Shown here one piece after another: positions 1 to 13,200 of a stretch of DNA of 64,000 nucleotides (within the stretch, counting starts at the first letter, position 1; the number at the start of each line of letters is the position of its first letter). The DNA is taken from positions 3,790,395-3,854,394 of the forward strand of contig NC_091872.1 in NCBI RefSeq assembly GCF_019399895.1, given 5' to 3'. The position numbers and the translations under genes are program-made. The DNA comes from Cardiocondyla obscurior (lineage: Eukaryota; Arthropoda; Insecta; Hymenoptera; Formicidae). The notes beneath the pieces are model-generated. The model searched no databases, was not told the DNA's origin, and saw nothing but the letters and a program-made list of their open reading frames with translations.

Positions 1-924
1 TCAACGCTTTAATAATTGGCTTTTAACAAAAATTTCTTACAATTATATTATAATTTTGTTGGTTTTCAAAAAGAATGAATTGTAAAGTGTAAAAGCATAT
101 GGTTGGCGCTGCCTTTTACGGAATAACAGACCTTGCGTTAATTTTATTTCTTATGCATTTGCAGGTTACTTGTCGTACAACAATTGGCTTTAATTAATAA
201 TTTAATTGAATTTAGAGAATATAGAGTAAATTACACGCACGTCTTTTATTTTATCTGTACCCTTTGAGTTTCTCGAACGGTTCTCCAATCAAATAATCGC
301 TATCGAGATACGCCTTTTCGTGCACCGAGCGACGATTTATCCGAAAGGCTATTCAGCCTATTCAACTCTCATATGCATATATCGTGGACCAGGTGGTCGA
401 ACGCGTCACCCACTCCCACGTACTTGCGGTCCGCGTCATTCTTTCCTCCAAACGTACACGGTATCGGTAATTGGCCGGCGTTGTAGTCGGCGAAGTCATA
501 ACGACACCGTCGCGGGTTCGGGGTGTCGAATCGAACATCGTCGCGTTTTCCATAAGCGATAAGCGATCGCGCGGTCCACGCGGTCCGCGTGAGAAGATGC
601 GCCGCAGATGCGGAAGCGTCGTCTCGGTAGAGAGCCTCGCGCCACGACGGAACCTAAATACCTATCGCCCGTTAGGCGTGCACGCTCGTGCGCGCGTTTG
701 CACGCCTTAGCTTGTGGAGGTGAGATAAAACGCACGCGGTCCACGTCGAGGTCGCGACGCGTGAGATCGCTGCGCGTTGCATCGTGGAAGAGAAGGTGGT
801 GATGGAAGAGGAGGAGATCCGATGCAACATTCGTTTGCACGCTCGCACCTGACTCACCTCGTCTCGTACACGTACACGCCTCGCGCACACGCGGGCTGTG
901 CCCGCACACACGTTTACGGTATTT

Positions 925-998
925 GATCGTCGTTCACTTAGCACGGCCCAGTGACCCGTATAACCTAAGGTCTGCTTATGATCGAAGAGATTTCCGTA
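925..998. repeat. Diverged repeat pair, copy 1
   Basis: This segment aligns with 2565-2638 at about 83% identity over the last 64 positions, with one single-base gap near the left end. The shared core includes CGGCCCAGTGACCC and TGCTTATGATCGAAG. Differences fall about equally on all three codon positions in the best minus-strand frame, so a coding origin is not supported. A weaker partial match to the core lies near 6465-6485. Confidence 0.75.
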
Positions 999-2564
999 TA
1001 TCTTTCCCTTAACGGGACGATACGAGACCCGGTGTTGCATCTTACGTCGTTCGTTTCGGTAGTAATAGCCGAGTGGCGTATCGAATTCATTAACGATATT
1101 CAAATCGATACGAGCAACTCTTTTTTTCTTTTTTCTTTTTAGTGCGCGCTTAGGTACGTGATTTTTTCCACTTTACACCGACAACTCCGCATTCGATATC
1201 GAAACCGTGTTCGCTACGAGATGAGAATTAGCATTAACCGCGTGGCAAAAGGTCTCAGCTCTTGTAATACTTTCCACCGATAGTGAATATTTATAATCTT
1301 ACGAAGCTCGTGGAACCTTTTGAAAGTTTATTTCGTATGGATACCCTGGCTCTGTTTAAAATTCTATGTTGTATTTTTATTTATGTCAAGCAACACATTG
1401 TCAGAGACATTGCAAGCGTCGTAAAAAAAAAAAAAGACTTTAGAAGCTCAATCAGTCGTGTACAATTATATTGTCGTCAAGATTCAGGCGAGAATAAAAA
1501 AAAGTTTAAAAATGTGATAATGAGATGCTCATTGTACGCTTCGGGTTTCTTGTGGCTGCATAGTTCTTGCGATTTCTCTCTAGAATGTGTGACGTTGAGA
1601 GCGATCACCTTCGCTAACGTGTCGATGAATGAAACTGTGACACGGTGATTTACAACGTTAATTTTGTAACGAGAACGAGACGCGTGTCGTTTTGGCGCGT
1701 GGTTTAGTTTTTACTTCCCACGTGCTTAATGTACCGCTCGATACTTTCGATCCATATGACACATCTTACTCTCAGCAGAGGATCTAGAAAAAATAATCCG
1801 TAGTCGGGTTGAGCGTAACTCTCCAGTCGTGTCGCGCGCGAAATATTTGTATGCCCGATTTTAAATACCGGCGGCACTTAATGCATATAATTCTCGGATG
1901 ATGATATATTATAATCATTTTATAGCCGATGCGGAGTGTGTACATTAGTTAGCGCGTGATTTAACTTTCATTTCCCACGTTTGCCTCCCCGACCGATCGA
2001 TAACTCAACGTTCAGAGTCGAGAAGTTGCAAAAACACCCGGCACTCGTTTGATATACCTGCATTTAATATTAAAAAAAAAAATATTTTGCGTCCCGTAAT
2101 TATTTCTTATCGCAAATAATTAATGATGAACAAGCAGTCAGTCATTCTTCATCACGTTCGTATTTTTTGAAAATAAATTTTTGTGTTCCGTTACATAATA
2201 TTCGCTCGATAAAAATAACCGTTCTGGAAATGAAGATGTGACTGACTCTTGTTACACATTTCTGTCGTCGCGTGTATTTAATGAAATAGAACGCTTGGTG
2301 GTTCGAATGGACACGAGGCATAAATACCATCTTCTAATCTGTACAATGCACATCGCGCGTACCCGTTCTTAACATATTTACGTAGAAATCGTGGCGATGT
2401 GCGTGATTCCCGAGCGCGATCTATGCGTGAGATAAATTGTACACGAATGATCGAAGCTGATACGCGAAATTCACTGCCTGATCCCACACTACCATTCCGC
2501 AGCAAGCAGTTTGCGCGCTCGAAGGATCCCGGCGTGTTGTGCGGAGCCCGTATGCACGACATAC

Positions 2565-2638
2565 GATCGGCGGCTCACCTAACGCGGCCCAGTGACCCAA
2601 ATATCCCACGGTTTGCTTATGATCGAAGCGGTTTCCGT
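2565..2638. repeat. Diverged repeat pair, copy 2
   Basis: Direct-orientation partner of the element at 925-998, 1.64 kb away. It shares the CGGCCCAGTGACCC and TGCTTATGATCGAAG blocks. The function and family of the element are unknown. Confidence 0.75.
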
Positions 2639-4150
2639 TTCTCCTCGGGTCCGACCGTGGTCCCTCGATAAGGTCCAGCTTCTTCGCAAAAGCGATACGA
2701 ACGAAGCCAATCCTCGTTTGAGGAAAAAGAACAGGAAAAGCAAGAAATAAAATCGAACTTATCCCTTGATCGCGGCTTTTAATCGAATTAATACTTTATT
2801 CTATGCGATAAAAAGTAACGATAATTTTACTATTCGATATTTAGAATGTCTTAATACATTTGAATACACGTCGTTGCAAATTATCGTTGTCGCTTATGAC
2901 AACTTGTTTCGTAAGTTTCCTGTTTTTCACTTCTGCACGTTCACGTGAACGCGTAATTAAAACAAGTGTCTGCAATTTTGAAGATTAAATCTATTATATT
3001 TTGCAATGCTTTTTCGTCGTAGCTGTCTAAGAAATATATATACTGTTTGAATCATTACGCGAACGATTTATTATTTCGACCAGAGCGCGTATATTAAGTC
3101 GTCATAAGTCAGGCAATAATTCCCCAAGCGATATGTCTGTTTGTTTGAAAGTTCTGGAGCACGGCGATAAATGTGGCAATATCGAGCGGGAGCGCGTTTG
3201 ACATGGACCGATCGTTATCAGAGAATCACTTCTGTCGTACGATTGTTCGATTACGTCACAATGAAGATCGTGCGATTGCATAACGGGCAATATCGCGAGC
3301 ATCAGTGGAAGATCTTCTCGGAATAGAATTGCGTAAGACGTGACTAATTTCCGACGAGATCGTCGAGCTGCTGGTGCAGTCTTGTTACATCTCTCGAACG
3401 AATTGACCATCGAATTGAATTGAAAATCAACGTATTCTCGCCGGTGATTAATTTATGTGTATAATACATATGTAATATTAAATGAAATTAACGTAAGCAA
3501 ATCGTGAAATGTTGGGAAGTCAAGGATAGCCGACAGAAAAGTTTATGGAAAATTTCTCACTGTACAGTCAACATTTTCATTGCGTGAGGTAAAGCCGTAT
3601 ACATTGTTCTCTAAGAATTCCTGTTTTATTGGAATATTTAATTTTTTAATATTTATTATTTAACATTATCAATATACGAGAGTAATATTCAAAGATTTTT
3701 ACATATTTTTTATTTTGCGATATAGTATTCTCGGAAGAAAATTTACGGATTTAAGAGAGAAAAAAAGAGAGAGAGAAAAAGGAAGAGAACCCAAAATAAT
3801 TTTTACGTCCAACGTAAATTATGCCTTCGGTTTCTTTTAAGACCGGTTACGTTATAAAGCATCACTTCATGTATAGGTATGGCTTTGCTTGCGACTTATT
3901 CGATAACTCATTTCAAAAAAGGAAGTACTAAAAGCAATCGTGCCTAAAATATAGATTATCAATCATCAAGCATGACAAAATAAAAGCAATTTAATGCTCT
4001 GATCGAACTAAGTCTTTAGAGTATACTTATTTTTCTTTAAAAAATAATTATAATGCTAAATAATAATTGCTAGATTTTTTGAAGTCTTATACATAGAATA
4101 TTTTTGCGATTTAAATTAATACAACTGTTTGGGGTTTCTTTTTATTGCAG

Positions 4151-4276
4151 ATACTATCGTGGCTTTGCAAGAAAGGCGAGGATATTCTATCAAAGCACGC
4201 ACAGCACGCAGCGGCAAACCTAACGTCGGCGCGTCTTCATGAGCGAGAATTCGAAAAGTTTTATTTCACGTCGATG
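4151..4276 (+). CDS. RhoGEF (puratrophin-like) internal exon, spectrin-like region
   Basis: This 42-codon exon is bounded by a pyrimidine-rich acceptor ending TTGCAG and a strong GTAAGT donor, and starts and ends in phase 0. It encodes an amphipathic, probably alpha-helical segment (starting ILSWLCKKGEDIL and ending EFEKFYFTSM) typical of the spectrin-like repeat that precedes the DH domain in PLEKHG4/puratrophin proteins. It joins in frame to the exon at 42254 (RHLDKGSDLAEAA), continuing the same helical repeat across an intron of about 38 kb. Earlier exons of this isoform must lie left of the window or be too short to recognise. The family assignment rests on the downstream DH-PH exons. The junction is inferred from phase and helix continuity and is not proven here. 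Confidence 0.72.
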
Positions 4277-7200
4277 GTAAGTAACGTTGATTGTCCTATA
4301 GCTGTTAATGGAATCGAAAGTAGAGTCCCGCGATAAATAAAGTTGCTCTCCTAAGAGAGAAGATTTCACTTTTTTCGCGACCCATTGAGCCGCCCGTCAC
4401 GCTTCGATGCGAAAGAAATTCCGTCGCAAAGGACTCGAAAGGTGGCTGCAATAAGCGCAAGATAATAAAAGATTCCTTTGTGACAGGCGGACTGTTGCAA
4501 AGAACTCTGCCAAGTGTTTGCTTCCTTCATTTTTTTTTTAACTGCCAGCGAAATAAAGAAATAACGTGGAAGGAATCGTGACGACGACGAAAAAAACGGA
4601 GACGAAAATGATTATTCCTTTCGCACCTGTAGTCTTAATATGGTCTGAAAGCGCGTTCTTAAAATACGCGAAATAGATACCGGTATACATGAAGTACCAA
4701 AGATGTTTCCCTTAACTATGTTTATTCTTACGCAGAATGCATATGTAAATTGAAACATTTAAAAAATGTGTTCTAAAATTGACAAATAATACGCGACTTG
4801 TTATATTTATTTTAAACAACTAGAGTTGCAAATAAAATTAAGTAATTGAACTTAATAACTGAAAAACGTTCTCGTTACATTATCTACTAAACTACAAACC
4901 TAAAATCATTTTCTACTCAGACGGTAATGAATTTTTTAATCATATTTTCTCAATATTTAATATATTGTATATTTATTCAAAACATTTTTAAATAGTTTAT
5001 CAATTATATGAAGTAATTAGGTTATTATTAGTAACAATTATCAATAAAACAGTCTTTAGACATTTGATCATTGGGCGAATGATCTATAGATCTATCGGTA
5101 AAATAGATTGGTTAATCTCGTGGCGCCGTCTACTGTTTCTTTCGAATGTTTCACAAACCGATCCAAGATTTTTGTAACCGACTGAGTACAGCGTGCAAAT
5201 TACAATAGCTAATCAGTTGTAAGTACATTATTATAATAGCAATAATAATTTTTTTTTACACTTGCTATTTAGTTAATTGCGGAATCTTGCCGACATTACG
5301 CAATGAGCTAATTTGATTTTGCCTATAAATTGAAACTAGAAAGAAACCGCCTTTTTGAATAAGTTTTAGAATCAAACTTGCACACTTTGTTATCTGGGAA
5401 GATGAATGATGGAGAGTTCATTAACATTCTATGCAGCGTGAGTGAAACTTAAATATCTACTACTAAGTGCATACCGATGTCTTTTTCTTTTTTTTTATCA
5501 TTGATGGCACGATAGGATATCCGCAAGTTCTCGCTTCCGTTCTGTGATAATAGATATTTATAGGACCTGTTGCGATCTCGACCTTTGGATTGACAATTTT
5601 TTTCACCGATTTCTCGAAACTTTCTCGAAGAACTATTTTCACGAAGTTATCAACATTTGTATAGTTTTTCAAACATAACAATTTTTTTTTTTACTGACGT
5701 CGATTTGGTCGGCTGGTCAATTAAAATGTCAAACTATTTTCTATTATTATATCGATCACGTGTATCAGAAATTATTACCTCTTTAATTGTTTCGTAATCA
5801 CAAGATAACGCAAAGTGAAAGTACGTACCCGATGTTGAGAGCAGTGCCGTTTTGCATAAATATGCGAGTAATAAAAAAAAAAAAAAAAAAAAAAAAAATA
5901 ATACCGAGGGTTCAAACGGTGCACGCGTTTCCGCGAGCTTAATTAAACGTTATTACGTGAAATTCGGCATGGCAATTAAGCGAATCGAACGATCGTAAAT
6001 GTTACGCTATCGACATTACGCGCGAGACGAGTCACAACTTAGTGGGATAATAACACGTTGGCCGGGTCCGTGTCGTGGAAAATTTACTGCGAAAGAAATC
6101 GGCGTGCCGCGGACGTTTTTCCTTTTTTGCGAAAGAACGGACTTTCTCTCGGCGGCGATGCCGAAGTATTACGCATAGCTCGGACAGTTTCAGGGCGCAA
6201 TAAAGGTCCAGCTGATCTGACAGACAGTTGTTACTTAATTAATCAGTTTCATGGCGATGCGAAACGTAGGGCGAGCGATCAGCGCGATATAAAAGCCGAA
6301 AAGACCGACGGTACAGCGGCCGCTTATGCGTGGACGTTAATTAATCACGTTGCACCCACTTCAATTATCCGTTTCGTACAAGATGCGCCCGAGCGCGCGG
6401 GTCATTATCCAAAAACGTAACCCATCTCTCGTGCCCTCCCCCTTTTTTTCTCCTTTCTTTCTCTTACGCGGCCCAATAACCCCCATTGCTACCCACACGC
6501 TGTCGTAATTGTCACCGATTATTGCCGCGATGGTCGAAAAGCGCATTATTTGGGTCATCTTGACGGAACTGGAACGGAGTTATTGGCGATTTATTATTAA
6601 ACGATCCGCGCGAGTTTCCATCCTGTACGACGACCGGGCCCCGGTATATGGAGCATCGAATAATTACACGACACCGCGCGACGATAGGGGCATCAATTGA
6701 AGCCGCTGTGAGTTTAAAGGCGATGAAAATTACGCCCGCCTGACTGTACTTCGGAAAGACTCTCACAATTTCGCTGCGTTTCCATAAATCAATATTTGAT
6801 ATTTAATTTTGCGCTGTGTTACCGAGCCTCGAGTAAACGTACTTCGCAACGGCGAACCGTGTCGGTCTTTTTCCGCGAGCGTTTCTATAATACGCGAGTA
6901 TGCATAAAAACGTACGAGAATTAGCGACCGCATACAGCCCGGCAATGTGCAATGCATTTGCTGATAAGAATGCAAAAGTTATCGCGGACCTTGAATGAGG
7001 TAAGCGGCGAGGAATAAAGTCGCGATCAAAGTACAAAACGCTGTTAACACGACGGCGGGACAGGATAAGAGTTGAAGGACTGTCGGGAAGGAGTATTCGT
7101 AACAATGCACGGTCGTTCTCGTTACCCAATTACATAGCTAGCGCACCGCCGGCGGAAGAGGCGAGGAAATCACGCCAGGAATAAGAACGAGGCATTATGT

Positions 7201-10200
7201 CGGCACCTATAACGGCAACGATCGCGACTCGTGAAATCACGGCCGATTCTGCTTCTCGGAAAGAAATTCCATCGAGTTTTAGAAACCGTTGTCGCGCAGT
7301 TATTTCGCGAATCGCGGCGTGATTGAGCGCAATTGTTGCGATCGTGTCCCGTGAACACCTGACGGCGAGTGTAACGTACTCTGAGGAATTTAGTAACGAT
7401 CCATCGATCGTGAAAGTGTCAGGAGCCGTGCGACCGAAATGCAATTTAATGCAAAGTAAAACGGAATTTTATTCGCGACGCTAAATGGCCGATTAACTCT
7501 ACCGATTCTGGGACTTATTCATATATGTATATTGAAGAAAATTAAGATATTAGAGTATACTTGAAAAACATCCGGAGCGAAATTGTTCATACAAGAGTTA
7601 ATTCCCAAGTAGATTTTTTTTTTATGAGTAAGAGACAATTATGTAACAATATCGAGCCAAGTCTTACAAATTTAGTTCACTTTGACATGCTCTACTTATG
7701 TATTTCTCTAATAATTCAACAGCGCTATAATAACTCGACAATAATGCAAATTATTATTTGATCTTTTACGATGAACTTGGATACAAGAACTGCATTCAAA
7801 TCTGTGTGTAAAGGACTTACGGCTACAATACATTACATCCGGCCAACGTGCCTCTTCGATACCACCGGCGTTGAGCGCGTGTCGTGAATCGCGATCGGGA
7901 AACCATTTCAAAATTCAGTTGCAAAAGCGCGAATCGGCACAAGGCGGTTATGCTCGTTAGCTCATCGTGCCTCTCTCACCCGATGCGCAACTTTCCATCA
8001 TAATCGGTCGTCACGCGATAATCGAGGCGACGATGCACTAAACGCTATCTGATGTACCGCATAGTCGAAACATCTTTTTCGCAATTTTTTACTTTAAGTG
8101 TTTTCACAAAAATCCAGGTCGCAATTACCGAGCTATTTAATTTACTGTCGACCTCGGTTCGAGCCTTAATTAGCCAGAGATGTACTGCATACCGGATCGT
8201 TAAATGAGTTGATAAAAAAATTTAATCTTACGTTGACGGTAGGTATTTCGCGTTCTTTGAACAAATATAAAAATTTACTATCGCATTGTTTAGTTCTTTA
8301 AAAATAAAGTCTTGTATGCTTTCACGTTTGTAGAATTCGATGATTTTGCGTTATAATATTTTATTTTAATTTTTAGATTGAAGTGTAAAACTCCTTTGAG
8401 TGCAGTTCAATTACTGAGATTCATTCGGTGTCAATTCAATCGAGTGTGTTTATTAGGTGCTAAATAGCATTTGCGGAACGACGCGGGTGGGTCCCTTCGA
8501 TTTTAGGACGCCTATCGCGCGGAACCGCGCCTAGTACCCTGCGTGAAAGGGAGTAATAGCCTAATCGTGCCCGACCCTACATTTAACACCCACTTAATGC
8601 ACGATAGATTTATCGCGGGCAAAAGGAAGACGGTCCTCCTTGTTCGAATGCAACATCTGTTGCGCGATTAAGCTCCCCCGTTTAATCGATTAGCGACGCT
8701 GCTCCGATGCAGAATTTTGTTGAAAGCTAATATGTTGAAATTATTTTCAACTCTTACGACAACCGCAGTTTACTCAAAAATACTTCGCCGTAACGTATAA
8801 AATATGTTCATAAAATTGACTTTTAACGACTTGAAGAATTTTAAAAAGTGCGATAAGCTATCGTGTGTATTTTTTTTTTTTTTTTTTTGATAAGAAAACA
8901 ACGAGGTAAATTTTCGACGGAGAACTCTTCTGCATTATAAATTTATATGAATCAAATGTGCATTTACGACCAATACCTATTTGGTTTTCTATATAGTATA
9001 TTACGTTTATTTAAATGAGCGATATCCTTGCATGATAATTAATTTTGCTGGAATCTCTTGAACGTATTTTATTACGAGCTGTGTAATACCGCGTGAAAAA
9101 AAAATCGTGCTTTTTTCGACAATCCGACGAACTTAGTACAATTACATATCATTTCGCACAACCTTCACAGGGACGTTACACGATTCCGCGCGGCTCCGTA
9201 AAAATGGCGACTCAATGTCGCCCGCGAGCTGCCTTTTTCTCATAGCACGCGGTCGCACGACACAATGGTCGGCGTTGTGTTACGCAATGCGTGCTTTACA
9301 CTCGAAGAAGAAACCGTAAAAGGCCCCGCCTTCTTAGTATTAATACAACGGGTCATGACAAACCTAATAAATAAGACTCGAGAGAACCTTGGAACGCAAA
9401 GCGCGATCGCACGCGGAATTATGGTTCACATGCAAATTGCGTTATCCTTGCGTTCCTTCCATCCTGTAATATTTGTTGCTTTTAAGAACATTTCTTATTA
9501 TTTTTATCGCGATAGATCCTTATCTCCGTGTTTAATTCACTATCGTCTAAGCTAGATTTTTTTTTTCCAAACGCATCGAATGGAACTTGCGAGTTTAGTT
9601 TAACAAACGGCTTCATCGTGTGCAGCTACGCAAATGACGATAATGAACGCAAACAACTATGGTATTCGTTGGAGTTTAACGATACGTTAACGAGCACCGG
9701 TAACAATGCCAAAGCGATCGATAAAGTATCAATAAAATTTTACAGTCGTGCAATTGGCCTCTTGCTGTTTATCGTAAAAAGTTTCTAGCGTTTATCGTAA
9801 ACAATATAAATGCTGTTTTTTTTTGTTTTTTTTTTCTTAAGAATGCATTTAATTAATTTTCTTGAAAATTATATTTATGAACAGATAAGAAATGTAATTA
9901 ATTAGTCTTTATTAGTTTCAGAAAAATTTTTAGACATTTTCTAAAATGAAGTAAACATAAGTGAAATATATTGCGTTTCTACAGATGATTAATTAAATAT
10001 GTAGACATTATTTTGAAAGGACAAGCTCATTAACTTCGCGCGAGTATTGGAAAAGCAGTCGTGAGTAACAGGCACTTTAAAAAACCGCCGTCAAGGATTG
10101 TTAAACGTACAATTTATTTAATCCAAGGGAGCGTCAGCCTCAATAAAGCTCGCATTTAAAATATCATTCCGCACGTGCGAGACGTTTCTCACATTCATCG

Positions 10201-13200
10201 GCGCGCGGTTCGGCGCCAACGGAAGAGAAAGGAAAGCGAAACAGTAGGTGACATCCCGCGAAGGTCACCGTAGGGATACCTGAAGGCGTATGTCTTACCT
10301 TCTGACGCGAATTACAAGACGTGGCAAGGTTCGCTCTACTTCGAGCTGTCGATTAACCTACATTTTTACAGTGTAACGCATTTTATTTTATTTTATTTTT
10401 TTATTTTTATTTTTTATTTTGTTTTGCTGCGCCCACACGCGTATTTATGCGCTTTCTTAGTCTCTTTCGCACCTTCCTAGATAATTGCAGTAACAGACGT
10501 AAGCCCGCATGCTGTTTTTCGCGCATAGGAAGAAATAACGGTGCCGTTGAACCACGCATCGAACGATATAAACTCGGCATAATTTCAGTGGACCTCGTTC
10601 GCTAATAAACGCTTCTCGTTACGGACAGATTTGTTAAAGTGAATCAGCAAAAGCGCCGATGGCTGCCCCGCGTATGTCCGCAGCTCATTCTTGAAATCTA
10701 AACGCGAAACGAATGAATGATGCCGAGGAATTCCGCCATTCACCGTTATGAAATTGTAAGCCGGGGAACATATGTTCAAATTTAATAATACGTATAAACG
10801 TGTAACTTAAAAATGTAACATTCAGTAATAGAAGAGACATTGCGCGAGCGCATCGTCTGTTAAGTAATTGTAATATGAGTTTGCGAGAATGTAAGTCGAA
10901 CGTTGAACGTTTCGCATTTGCAAATTACTTTCACAATTGTTATCAATTACTTCGCGGCCTTCGAGTATTTATTAGGCACGATCGGAGAGGCGATTCCTTT
11001 TTGCCGATCTCGTCTGGCCGTTCCGTTACCGCCGAATAAATAAACTACAATTTTACCGTACCCGGGATGTTTCTTTTTTCCACCAACGTTACGGTATATA
11101 CGAAGCCGATCTATCCCTAGTTCGGGAATCCTGAACTGGTCGGCCAGGGGCCACCGTCACGTACGTGTTCTTCATGAAAAACGAAGTGGGTGACCCGGTG
11201 CGCGCTCGTACCGACATACGTACTTATATGCTCGCTTGAACGTGTACTACCTGTACTGCGTAGAAATGAGTGGAAAATATAACTGTACCTTCGGTTCCTC
11301 CTTACGCGACGTTATTATTCATGAATTGTCATAAGCCGGATTCTCGAACCGGCAAATCGCCGATCCCTCGTCCGACATAGTTTTCATCCAGCACTCTATT
11401 AGTTCGCATAATTCTCTCGTCTGCACATTACCGTTTCCTTCTTACCTACGTTTTTGCAATATGTTGAATAAATTAATAGCAACGAGATAAGTTTTTTTTT
11501 TTTTTTTTATAATTAGCAATATACGAGTAATATTTGGCATTATTTTATAACCTTTATGATTTATTCATCCGATCTTTCACGCGTTTTATGCAACAAGAAT
11601 AAATGCCATTCAAAGATCACGTTTAACCCTTAAATATAGACCGGTGGATTAAAAAATTCGATTTTAATCATACTCGAACGAGGTCTATATGTATATTTAC
11701 TTTTCGTATTCGAATCCAGACGGTACTGAATTGTTGGCCTTTCTATTGTTGGGACTATCAAGATCAGCTGTCGCTCACTACAATCTGTGCACGGAAAGCA
11801 ATCATTACCGATATGATCGTCATAAGCGGATCTGACAGCACGCTAGACGCGGACTAACATCTGCATTCTTAGTTGAGCATTTGCAGCTAGCAGACGATTG
11901 TAATGAGAATGCTAAGCGTTTATGGACTTGCTCAAGGACGTTAAGGTTGTAACCGATGACACGAGTTCATTAGCTTACAAGACTAATGCGACATCCGCGC
12001 AACAAATAATGCAGCGTTCGTGCGTGCACACAATGCGCATAGTTGCGATGAAAGTGGTTCCGTGGAGTTATAATCCAAGTGCCACCGAGGAAATTATAGT
12101 AAAGTGGCTCATTAGCCCGATTAAGGAACGCGGAGATCGTGTTATTTCAACAAAAAGAAATTAACACGTCACGTATTGCTATTGTTTGCACCAAGTTTCC
12201 GAGCCTTTTTGCATAAGTAAAGTTTTGAATCGTCCACAAAAATTCGAGAGTATTAATCTTTACAATTTAATTATCCTACGAAGAAAAGTTATTCGGACTG
12301 TATTTTATGACGAGTTTTTAAACGTATATATCGACGTAGAACGATATTGAATCAAAGTACCTTTAAATTTATTATCCAAAATATTGTGAAAGATTAACGT
12401 GAAATATGCACATATCAATCGATCACACGCGGAATGCACACGAAGCCCGTTATAATGCGCTGAAATCAATACGTCGCGTATGTGCGATGTACAGTTACAT
12501 GTCTCGGCGTACGTGAGATGGATTTGATGATAATGGTAGATTAATGCGGATATGTCTCTTTTTTTACGGCCGCATCTGGTGTCACACGGTAATTTACAGG
12601 TACCGACGTTGAAATACCGACCAGATTCTTGTTCCCGTTGCACCGTGTCGCGCTCATCAACATGATCGATTCAAGGGCAAGACAGGAGTTCGGATCTCCC
12701 GTACTAGTTTCTTTCTCGAATAACGTGAGAGAAAATTAATGAGCCGTAGACGGCGAGAGTTACGTACACCGAGATCAGATATCTGTTGAAAAAATGTGCT
12801 GAGCGCAGATTAACGTGATCTTCACGCGTTCGTTGCGTATCGTGACACGCGGACCAGTTGTAATTCTAAACGACTTGGTATGGGGCTGTGCGTAATTTTT
12901 CTTTGTTATCTGACGGCTGTACCAGAATTTACGGCACGATGCACCTTTAACGACTGTCTAAAATTAATTAATCATTAGCTCAAGTGTTAGAGGAGACTTA
13001 TTACAACTCGCGGATGAGCTGCCACACGATTACACGAAAGTATAAATTTCTCTGGGCATAATTGTCTATAAGCCTGCAAATGAACGCACTCGTTACCTCC
13101 TTTGCGATATACTTTTTGTATAATTATAGTTATGGGACCTTTTCTAATTAATTGCTGTTTAATTTCTACGTAGTGCAAGCGGAAAAGTAGTTATTTCAGG

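Larger units (their letters stand above)
1..4150. other. Non-coding DNA upstream of the first visible RhoGEF exon
   Basis: No convincing exon is seen. About 570-910 is CpG-rich with open frames on both strands that resemble no protein; it could be a promoter or 5'-UTR region. A 74-bp repeat has copies at 925-998 and 2565-2638. A pyrimidine-rich acceptor-like site ends near 163 but is followed by no obvious coding exon. If the RhoGEF has further 5' exons, this stretch is part of one of its introns. Confidence 0.6.

Noticed and set aside
496..1103. Overlapping minus-strand frames of 137 and 143 codons
   Set aside because: CpG-rich region with low-complexity Arg/His/Ser content. Its repeat partner at 2.6 kb differs equally at all codon positions.
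8150..8175. tRNA B-box-like string (CGGTTCGAGCC)
   Set aside because: No A box at the proper distance and no cloverleaf can be drawn around it.
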